The notes beneath the pieces are model-generated. The model was not told the DNA's origin, did not search any database, and saw only the letters and a list, made by a program, of their open reading frames with translations. Made by a program: the position numbers and the translations under genes. Below, in pieces: positions 9,914 through 18,300 of a stretch of 27,185 bases of DNA. The stretch's first letter is position 1. The number at the start of each line of letters is the position of its first letter. The stretch lies in the NCBI GenBank assembly GCA_903921945.1, contig CAIXSC010000868.1, forward strand, positions 1 to 27,185. The letters run 5' to 3'. Origin of the DNA: an uncultured Planctomycetaceae bacterium. Lineage in GTDB: Bacteria > Planctomycetota > Planctomycetia > Pirellulales > Pirellulaceae.

Positions 9914-12900
9914 CTACTTCTTCAGCGTCGTGAGGTACTCGACCACGTCCACGAGATCTTGCGTGGTCATGGTCTTCTGGAGATCGGCCGGCATCAGCGA
10001 GATCGCCTGCTTCTTCAAGTCGTCGATATCCGACTTGGGGAAGGTGCGAACCAGCGCGTCGGCCGTTTTCAGTGTAACCGAATCGTTCGTTTCGCTGACC
10101 TTGATCCCGGTCACGACGTTGCCGCTGTTGAGCACAGCGACATACGACTCGTAACTGTGAGCGATCCCGGCGCTCGGGTAGAGGATCGATTCGAAGAACG
10201 CCTGCCGGCTGAGCTTGCCGCCAATCTCGGAGAGATTCGGGCCAACTTCCTTGCCTTGGCCGTTGACGACGTGGCACTTAGCGCATTCGGCCGTTTTCGC
10301 GAACAAGCCTTGGCCCCGGCCGGCGTCGCCCTTGATCTTCAACAGATCGGCGATCGCTGGCAGCGGTTTGTCCTTCGCCGGCGGAACCGGGAAGAGCTTG
10401 GCCGCTTCCTCCTTGATTTCCTTCCACGGAGCGGCATGAAGCTGGAACGAAGCGGCGGAAACGAGCCCGTCATCCAATTGCTTGGCCTTCGCCAAGTCAA
10501 CCAGTTGCTGGGCGCCGTTGCGAGTGCTGGCGAGCGCCCGGGTCGCTTGCCGCCGCACTTCCTGATCCCGCGCGTTGTCCTTGACGATCGGCAAGACAAG
10601 CGCCGCGGACCGGCCGTCAGCCGAATTGGCCAGGGCCCGCGCTGTGGCCGCCGCCAACTTGACGTCCTTGCCCGCCAACGCGTCGCGGATCTGGTTGGTT
10701 TGATCCTTCTGCAGCAGGGCCATGATCGCCTCGACGCCCAATTGGTCGTCAGGACGTTCCTGGGCCAGCGCGAGCAGATCGGCATAGTGATTCGCAAGTC
10801 CGAATCGCGCCACCAAGTCCACGAACTGCGTCGTGCCGCGGAGCTGTCCGAGCAGTTGTTCCAAGGCGGCCGCCTGCTGCGGATTGGCTGCCAAGTCGAG
10901 CTTCGCAAGGCGCTTCAGCGATTCGGTTGAAACCACTTTCGCCCGGTCGGCATCGCCAGCCAGACGGGTGAAGGCCAGCATCGCCAGGGCCGCGTCTTTG
11001 GCCGGCCCCGTTTGGTAGTCGAACGCGCGGAAGTATCGCGGCAGTTCACCGGCCGAGACATCCTGATTGGCGATGATCTTCGCCAGCAACTCCGGCGTGC
11101 GGCTCGCTCGGGACCGCCAGACGATATCGTGACCGGCGGCATTGTCCCACTGCGGTCCAACCCGCGAGAGCCACGCGTCGAGATACGCGTCCCACTGTTT
11201 GTCGGCGCCGATACCGAGCGCTTCGAGATACCAGCGGTCGACGCCGTTGTGGGCGGCGGCCAGTTCCGCCCAGAGGGCAGGGGCCTCGGGCGACTTGCTG
11301 TGACGCAAGGCGATCGCGCATTCCCGGCGAACCGCCGGCGACGGATCGGCGACCAACTTCTTGAGCAGCGCCGGCAGATCGGCCTTCAATTGGCGGGCCA
11401 GCCGCAAGGCGGTGATCCGCAGGTCCGGGTTCGAGTCGGTCGCGCCGGCGGCGATCACCTTGGCGGTGTCCGCTCCGGGGAGTTTTCCCAGGGCCCACAA
11501 CGCGCGAGCGCGATGCCGCGGATTCTCCGCCGAGGACCAAATCTTTTCCAACGCGGGAACCGCTTTGGCTCCGAACGATTGCAAGGCGGTCCAAGCGTCG
11601 TAACGCACGGAGCCGTTCGGGCTGAGCAGCGCGGCGGCGGCGCCTTCCACGCTCGACACATCGTGCTTCGGCACGATGTACTTCGAACCAGGCGGGGCCA
11701 CACGGAAAATGCGGCCGCGTTGCGAATCACCCTGGGCATGTCCGCCCACGCCCGGATCGTACCAGTCGCTGACGAACAGCGATCCGTCCGGAGCGACACA
11801 GACGTCCGCGGGGCGGAACCAGTTGTCGCGAGCGCCCTTCAAGAGATCCAGCATCTCGGCTTTGTAACCGGCTCCGTCCACCGTCGCCGGGTAGGCCCGG
11901 ACGACGTTGGGGCCAGCGTCGCAATGAATGACTTGATCCCAGAACGGCTTGGGCAGCAGCCGGCCTTCGTAAACCGTGATCCCTGTGGGCGAGCCGGCTC
12001 CGGTTTGAAGGAGGTTCGGCACCACCCCTGGATCGTTGAGATGCCAATGGCGAAGCGGCACTTCCGTCTCGAGATTCGTCCGGGGCGATTGCCAGCCAGC
12101 GCCGGTCAATTCATCGCGATACCCGTAGTTGCCGAACTCCATCACATAATTGATCCGCACGCCGCGATTGCCGTCGTCGTCGTTGTCCGACTGCCACAGT
12201 GTGCCGAACGAGTCGATCGTGGTCTCGTAGTTATTGCGGAAATTGTGGGCCAGCACTTCGAACTGGCTGCCGTCGGCCTCGCAGCGGAATGGCATGCCAC
12301 CGTAGTAAGGCTTGCCGTTGTCGACGACCGGATTGCCCGCCAGGTCGACGACCGGCTTGCCGTCCTTGTCGAGCACCTTTTGGCCCGTGTTGCCAAAGTT
12401 CCAGTAATACTTGCCGTCGGGTCCAAAGAAGAACGAGTGGGCCGAGTGATCGTGTTGCGGTTGGCCAGTGCCCGTGAACAAGACTTCCTTGCGATCCGGC
12501 TTGTCATCGCCATTCTCGTCCGTGAACACGAAAATGTTCGGCGAACACGACACAATGACTCGCTTCCCGAGAACGCAGATACCCATGGCCGAGTCGACGT
12601 CGCGGCCTTGGTAAAAGACCTTGGTCGAGTCCGCTTTGCCGTCTTGGTTCGTGTCCTCCAGGATCAAAATCCGGTCGCCCTCCGGCCGCTTGCCGTTGTG
12701 GCCCCGGTAATTGACGACCTCGCAAGCCCAGACGCGTCCGCGCGGATCGATGTCGATGTTCGTGATGTTCAGCACATCAGGCTCGGCGGCGAACAGTTGC
12801 GCCTCCACTCCCGCGGCCACATCGAGGCCCGACACCGCGGCAGCCGGCTCGCGACTGCTCGCAACAGCGGCCGCCGAAGCGGCCGATTGCGTGTTGGCGA

Positions 12901-15049
12901 TGAACTGAGGACGCTGGCCAAAGACGTGGAACTGAACCGAAGACTGGCAGACGCCGCCCTGGTCGGTGCCGCCGTTGTCCAGCCCGACGCGGGCCTGAAA
13001 ACGGGTGTAACCTTCCGGCAGTGTGTATTCAATAATGGAAACGGCATGCGTTCCGATACCGTACTCGACACTCTTCCCCTGGATCCGCAGCGGCTTGCCG
13101 TCCGCATTGCGATTGACTTGCACATTGCCCCATTCCGAGCTCGCCGAATTCCATTTGAGCTCGGTGAGCTTCTTCGTGCCGGCGGGCCCCACCAACCGCG
13201 GTTCGGCCCAATCGGCCCAATCGCAACCGAACCCGTCGCCGCCGTCGGTGGCCACTAGGAACAGTTGTTTCGCGCCGCCCAGTTCGACATCGATCTCCTC
13301 AGCATGTCCCGGCGTTTTGGCCGTGATGACTTTGCTGGAAAAGAGCGGTTTCGGGGCCGGGCCAGCCGAAGACTTCGCGGCGCCGCTGCCAGTGGTTGGC
13401 AGCTTCAATCGTTGACGAATCTGATCGCGATTGAAGTTCGTCGGTTGCGGATAGTCTTGGTTGGCTTCCAGTTGTTCGATGCCGACCTGCGCGTCGGAAA
13501 CGCCGCCGGCGGGGACTTCCACTTTGGCGACCCAGGCGATCGCGTTCAGCACCAGTTTGCGGAAGTTGGGCTCGCCCCAGTTCCAGTGATCGTGGCCACC
13601 CGTGAAACCAAAACCGCGCCCGCCACCGGGACGGTCAGCCGCCCAAGCCACGTGCTGCGGTTCCTTTTTGGACATCGCGGCGCGGACGTGCGGGTTGCCG
13701 CTGTGCGGTCCATCGCCTCGAGCCATCGTGCTCTCGGGCGGCAGGTCGGTCAGAATCGGCGTCACGCCCTCCATATTCGGGCGAAACCGCATGTGGAAGT
13801 ACCACTCGTCGTTGATCTCGAACGGCTTCACGCCGCGGCAGATCGGATGATCGGGAAACTTCGCGAACTTGGCGGTCCAGTGCGGATTGACCGACCAGTT
13901 GGTCTCGAAGTAGCCGCCGATCCACTCCAGGAAGCGGTCGCCCGAGGGGCCCTTCGGCACCTCGACCGCGTAGTGGATACAGGCAATGCCGACGCCCTTC
14001 TTCGCCAAGGCGTCGACTTGCTCGAGGTGCGGATTGACCATGTGGCCGCCGCCGCCATCGCTGTACATGACAATGGCGCTGGCCCCGTCGAACACCTTGG
14101 CGTCCTGGGGCCAGCCGTTGCGAACCACGTCGGCCTCGATATTGAGTCCCGACGCGTTGAGGGCTTTCGCGAGCAGCACGCTGCCCGCGTAATGTTCATG
14201 GGCCCCATAGCCGTGGCTAGGACGCCCCGCGACGAAGACTACCTTTTTTTTTTCCGCCGTCGGAGCGGCCGCCGTCGGCGCGGCGGCTTGTTCGGCCGCT
14301 GGCGCGCACTCGGTTTTCGCGGCCGGCGCGGCGGCGTCCAGTTTCTTCAACTGGATGTTGCGGAACTGGACCTTCATCGGCGGACCGGCATGGAGTTGCA
14401 ATGCCAACACGCCCGTCGCGCGGCGATCCTTCTTGTCCTCGTCCGTGCACTCGCAGGTGACCACGCCGTTGATGCGGTGGACAAAATCAAAGCCCTTGGC
14501 CGTGATGTGGTACGAGTTCCAGTCTTCCTTTTTGATCTTCGACTGGATTTCTTTGGTGTCGCCCAAAGTGCCGACCTGCTTCGGCTTGTGGTCGTCGCCA
14601 ATCACCGTCTTCTGGCCGCGGAGAGCCAGAATGCCGCGGAAGCGTTCGCCGTACAAAATCCCGGAGTAGGTATCGCCGGCTTCGAAATCAGCTTGGTAGC
14701 CGCCGATGACCCACTTTTCATTGGGCACCTCGAAACTGCGGTACTGAACCCCCGAATTGCCGCCGACGATCTTGTACTCGAGTTTCAGCTCGAAGTCGCC
14801 TAGTTCGCCCTTCCGCCAAATGATGAAGGTGTTGCCTCGGGTCGGCTTCTCCTTCGTCGTCTGGCCGGTGATCGTTCCATCCTCGACCCGCCAGAAGTCG
14901 GGATTGCCATCCCAGCCTTCGAGCGTCTTGCCGTCGAAGATCGTCACAAAGCCGTCGTCCGCCGCAGGCGCGGCAGGCGGAACGGACAAAGCGGCCACGC
15001 TTGCCAACAACGCGGCAAGCAGGCCAAACATCCAACGCGACTTACCCAT
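9914..15049 (-). CDS. DUF1080 / ThuA-like / NPCBM-like / PVC propeller / HEAT / haem-c fusion protein
   Basis: This 1711-residue exported protein has the order signal peptide (1-30, cleavage near APAADD), DUF1080 concanavalin-like domain (about 32-237, family linked to 3-keto-glycoside hydrolysis), Ala/Pro linker (238-265), ThuA-like glutamine-amidotransferase-fold domain (about 269-510, VVFVAGRPSHG start), NPCBM-like beta-sandwich (about 568-710), PVC-type propeller (about 741-1080, with calcium-loop-like DTNQDGKAD and DENGDDKPD), HEAT repeats (about 1100-1500) and a C-terminal cytochrome c with CAKCH at 1589-1593. The likely role is binding and oxidative processing of a carbohydrate with electrons passed to haem c; the substrate is unknown. 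ATG 15049 has GGAG 9 nt upstream; a TTG at 15079 is less likely. It is first in the operon. An A10 tract at codons 266-269 sits exactly in the linker. Confidence 0.92.
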   Translation of the reverse strand: MGKSRWMFGLLAALLASVAALSVPPAAPAADDGFVTIFDGKTLEGWDGNPDFWRVEDGTITGQTTKEKPTRGNTFIIWRKGELGDFELKLEYKIVGGNSGVQYRSFEVPNEKWVIGGYQADFEAGDTYSGILYGERFRGILALRGQKTVIGDDHKPKQVGTLGDTKEIQSKIKKEDWNSYHITAKGFDFVHRINGVVTCECTDEDKKDRRATGVLALQLHAGPPMKVQFRNIQLKKLDAAAPAAKTECAPAAEQAAAPTAAAPTAEKKKVVFVAGRPSHGYGAHEHYAGSVLLAKALNASGLNIEADVVRNGWPQDAKVFDGASAIVMYSDGGGGHMVNPHLEQVDALAKKGVGIACIHYAVEVPKGPSGDRFLEWIGGYFETNWSVNPHWTAKFAKFPDHPICRGVKPFEINDEWYFHMRFRPNMEGVTPILTDLPPESTMARGDGPHSGNPHVRAAMSKKEPQHVAWAADRPGGGRGFGFTGGHDHWNWGEPNFRKLVLNAIAWVAKVEVPAGGVSDAQVGIEQLEANQDYPQPTNFNRDQIRQRLKLPTTGSGAAKSSAGPAPKPLFSSKVITAKTPGHAEEIDVELGGAKQLFLVATDGGDGFGCDWADWAEPRLVGPAGTKKLTELKWNSASSEWGNVQVNRNADGKPLRIQGKSVEYGIGTHAVSIIEYTLPEGYTRFQARVGLDNGGTDQGGVCQSSVQFHVFGQRPQFIANTQSAASAAAVASSREPAAAVSGLDVAAGVEAQLFAAEPDVLNITNIDIDPRGRVWACEVVNYRGHNGKRPEGDRILILEDTNQDGKADSTKVFYQGRDVDSAMGICVLGKRVIVSCSPNIFVFTDENGDDKPDRKEVLFTGTGQPQHDHSAHSFFFGPDGKYYWNFGNTGQKVLDKDGKPVVDLAGNPVVDNGKPYYGGMPFRCEADGSQFEVLAHNFRNNYETTIDSFGTLWQSDNDDDGNRGVRINYVMEFGNYGYRDELTGAGWQSPRTNLETEVPLRHWHLNDPGVVPNLLQTGAGSPTGITVYEGRLLPKPFWDQVIHCDAGPNVVRAYPATVDGAGYKAEMLDLLKGARDNWFRPADVCVAPDGSLFVSDWYDPGVGGHAQGDSQRGRIFRVAPPGSKYIVPKHDVSSVEGAAAALLSPNGSVRYDAWTALQSFGAKAVPALEKIWSSAENPRHRARALWALGKLPGADTAKVIAAGATDSNPDLRITALRLARQLKADLPALLKKLVADPSPAVRRECAIALRHSKSPEAPALWAELAAAHNGVDRWYLEALGIGADKQWDAYLDAWLSRVGPQWDNAAGHDIVWRSRASRTPELLAKIIANQDVSAGELPRYFRAFDYQTGPAKDAALAMLAFTRLAGDADRAKVVSTESLKRLAKLDLAANPQQAAALEQLLGQLRGTTQFVDLVARFGLANHYADLLALAQERPDDQLGVEAIMALLQKDQTNQIRDALAGKDVKLAAATARALANSADGRSAALVLPIVKDNARDQEVRRQATRALASTRNGAQQLVDLAKAKQLDDGLVSAASFQLHAAPWKEIKEEAAKLFPVPPAKDKPLPAIADLLKIKGDAGRGQGLFAKTAECAKCHVVNGQGKEVGPNLSEIGGKLSRQAFFESILYPSAGIAHSYESYVAVLNSGNVVTGIKVSETNDSVTLKTADALVRTFPKSDIDDLKKQAISLMPADLQKTMTTQDLVDVVEYLTTLKK
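14244..14253 (-). other. A10 homopolymer (candidate slippage site) in a domain linker
   Basis: Ten consecutive A on the coding strand (codons GAA AAA AAA AAG for Glu266-Lys269) lie between the DUF1080 and ThuA-like domains in an otherwise GC-rich gene. One A fewer gives a TAG after one more codon (AGG TAG). One A more gives a TAG after eight further sense codons. Both slips would release a free exported DUF1080 domain of about 268-277 residues. Slippage itself is inference. Confidence 0.5.
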
Positions 15050-15144
15050 TTCAGATGTCTCCGACTTCCTGGAATCCAACGAACACGTCCGACAACGCGT
15101 CCGAAGGGCGGCGCTACGCGCCGTACGACGACACTAGGGCTGTA

Positions 15145-15173
15145 ACGATACCGGCAGCGAGCGAAATCGTCAA
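15145..15173 (-). promoter_or_regulatory. Candidate promoter of the five-gene catabolic operon
   Basis: Minus-strand -35 TTGACG (15168-15173, 5 of 6) and -10 TATCGT (15145-15150, 4 of 6) are separated by exactly 17 bp. Transcription would start about 90 bp before the ATG at 15049. A small palindrome GGCGC-TAC-GCGCC (15110-15122) lies in the leader. The remainder of the 15050-15303 gap shows no gene and no T-tailed terminator for the gene ending at 15304. Confidence 0.4.
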
Positions 15174-15303
15174 ACAGCCCGGACCTGACTCGAGCCACTG
15201 GCCCCGACAGCCCCTTCGCACTGCCGGTTCCCTTCGCCGTCCGCATTCGCACCCAACCACAGCTCGCCGTGATGCCTCGGTCTCTCGTACCAACCGACAA
15301 TGC

Positions 15304-18300
15304 CTAACGAGCCACCACGGTGGGAACGCGAATGAGACGGGGTGTTGCTTGATCGCCACCCGTCTCTCGCGGAACCACACGGAACAACTCAATCCGCGCG
15401 GCCAACGCCTCGGACTGGAATTCTTCGAGCGTCTTGGAACGCGGCGCGCGGAGCGTGTCGCGTTCCTTGATCTTTTTTTCCGTCTCGAGCTCGATCGCCT
15501 TGACCTTCTTGTCGCAAACGTCTTCGCGCTTGCCGCCTCCTGGTTTGCCGATCAGTTCGTCGAGCTGGACTTTGAAATTGTCAACCGCTTTTTCGTAAGG
15601 AGATTTACCCTCTTTACGCTTATTCTTTTCCGGATCGGGGTACTGGGATTCCCGTGGGAATGAAAACTCGGGGACATCGCAAAGCTTGGCGAGTTCGGCC
15701 ACGGGATTGTCGTACTTGCTACCCTCTTGCGTATCCAGCGGCTTGACTTTCTTGCGAATTTCGATCAGTTCCGCCCGCTTCTCGATGATACGTTTCTTGG
15801 TCTTATTGAGGGTGTCGATTTCCCGCGACAACTCGTCTTCCTTCGGCAGCGTGGGCATCCAGATGGTCAGTTTCGCTTCCGAGCCCGTGGTCTGTTTAAA
15901 TCGGATTCGGCACTCGGTCGCCGCTACCGCGGGTGTCTCGCTTCCGGAACGCGGGCGAAGGGCCCAGTCCTCCGCGTCGCTGCCACTCCAATCCCCCTTT
16001 TCCGCGCCGAACAAATAAACACTCTTGTCTTTCATCGCCAACGCGCCTCCGGCGATGTAGAGCTTTTCCAGCCGCTGTTCGGCCGGTCTCGGGGCAAGAC
16101 CCGGCTGTCCCGGCTTGCCCTGCACCAAGCCGATCGGCACCTTGGCATTCTCTTTCTCATTTTCTTTCTTGGTATCCATCGACACCGGCTTGGCAGCCCT
16201 GGGGGGATGCAACGCCAGATAACGGCTTCCCGCATCGGATTGGATTTCCAAGACGCAAAAGAATAACTGTCGTTGAATCTCATTGAGTTCCTTCAGGGAG
16301 GAATTCAAGCCTGGCACACGCATCGTCAGCACGCCTGTGCTGATCGGCATTCGAAACTCCATCAGATCCGTCTCCATGCCGTCGTCATGCGTCGCTCGCA
16401 TCACATATTTGTCCGGGGTGGTGATCGGGGTGACGCTCACTTTGGTCCATGGGCTCTTGGCCATTTGCAGGCCATGGATTCGCAAGCGGTGCTCATAGCC
16501 CTTGTGCCGCGCGTCTTGCCATAAGATCCATTCAATCGGCTGTCCCGAACTCGATTCGCCCAGCGGCCGTGGGTCATCCGACAGCAATTCTTCAATCGTG
16601 GCAGGAGCGGGCAACGGAAGCTCGGCAACCTCGAAATCGCGTTCCACAGGCTCGCTGAACGCCGGCGGCGCGGGTGGGGCGGACGGCGCGGGCGTCGTCG
16701 GTGAGACCGATGACGCGCCGTCCTTGGGAGTGACGCCAGCGGCCGGCTTGGCCGTCGCCACGTCGGCGACCGCCGGTTTGAGCATGACCGGCGGATTGGC
16801 CGAAACATTGGCCGGCGCGGTCGGCCCCGCCGGCTTCAGGCCATCATCCAAACTCGCATCGAGCTGCGTTGTCGCCGGCTTGGGCGCGGTAGCGACGGTC
16901 GCGGCCCCTGGCCCAGATACCCCTGGCCCAGATACCCCTGGCCCGGCCGCTCCAGGCTCGGTCGTCACCGCGTTGTCTTTCGCGGGGCGGTCAGGATTGG
17001 CCGGGTTGGCTGACGCCGCCGGATTGGCCGAAAGCGAAGGCGCGGCGGACGCGGCGGGCCCGTTGGCAGAGTTGGGCTTTGGGTCGACCGGCTGTTCTTG
17101 GGAGGACGTCGTTCCTGTCCTGGACGATGACGCGGCCATTTTTTGGTTTGTGGCCTGTTTGATGCTCGCGGCCGCGCTGCTGCCAACTGCGCCATTCTTG
17201 GCTTTCGTGCCCGGTTTCGCGGTCGACTGGGCGGTCTGGCCCGAGCCATTGGGCGCGGTTGCGGGCCGCGAATCGCCGCTGAACATGAACAAAAGCACCA
17301 GCGTGCCGAGCAGCGTGGCGACGCCAGCGCCGATGCCAAAAAACATCCAGGGACGGCGTGCGGCCTCCGATTTGCGCCTCACGGGCGCCGCCGTGTCGTA
17401 CCAATGGTTGTATTCCAGATAGTAGGCCGCGCGTGTTTTCCAATCCGGCGCCAGCAAATCGCTCCCGCCAAGCGCTACGATGATGTTGTGCATCATGAGC
17501 GCTTTGTCCTCGGCGGTGATTTCCGACCGCAGCTCGTTGTGCGGCAACGCGCGACTGAGCGCTTCCGCCAGTTGCTTCCCGATGCGGAATTGCAGATCGT
17601 TCGGGCCCTCGCCCCGCAGGGCCGCCCAGCCGGTCCTTTTCTCCTGGCTCGATAATCGCGCCTGTTTGATCACTTCAGGAACCCGCGCCCAGGCGTTCAG
17701 CCGATCGATCGGCACCCAACTTGGCCCGAGCTCGCTAGGGTCGCGCTGAAAGTCGGCCAGGCTTTCAATCAACCGGGCCGCGCGACGGAGCTGTGTCAGC
17801 TTCGAGGCGAACTCGGCCGGCACCCGCTGGATGCCGTTCAGCAACTGCACGAAGCGCAGTCCGATTTCCTTCTGGATTTCAGGCGTCAACAAATCGAGCC
17901 GCTCGCCCAGCCGCTCGATGGCCACCGAGAGCGACTCGTCCGACATCACGCCGCCCGTGACCGCCATCCGCCGCAACCACTTTTGCTTCTCGTCAGCTCG
18001 TCCCACCGCCGCCGCCAGCTCGACGAAGAATGCCGCTTGCGAAGCGGGCGCGATGGCATCGGCCAGCATGCGAACGGTGTCGGAACGCAACCCTCGCAAC
18101 AATGGGCCGGCGAGCGGCGCGAGCTGCTGGTCGCGGGCACTGCGGCTGGCGCCTTGGGCGATGTCGAACAGGTCCTCGCAGCCTGTGGGCAAACGCCTTT
18201 CCTGATCGACAAACCGCACCAAGGTCGACGTTTTGGTCTCGACCGGAATCTCGGACAGTTCCAGAAATCGCGGCAACTGGCTCTCCGGTAGATGTTCGCG

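Noticed and set aside
14244..14253. Frameshift or pseudogene at the A10 tract
   Set aside because: The frame is continuous through the tract and both flanking domains are intact in one frame, so the gene is not broken as written.
11012..14803. Two long plus-strand open frames (748 and 512 codons) opposite the multidomain gene
   Set aside because: They are antisense shadows: GC-rich codons with G/C third positions leave the opposite frame free of stops. The minus-strand product has clear domains and the plus-strand products have none.
15050..15079. TTG start at 15079 for the multidomain protein
   Set aside because: ATG 15049 has GGAG at good spacing and begins directly with a normal signal peptide; the TTG would add ten polar residues.
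15174..15303. Terminator after the GAP1-like gene
   Set aside because: Only short imperfect stems and no T-tract could be found, so no terminator is called.
14944..15392. Minus-strand frames of 118 and 92 codons in the gap before the multidomain gene
   Set aside because: They overlap the ends of both flanking genes in other frames, are Arg/Cys-rich and show no domain or ribosome-binding support.
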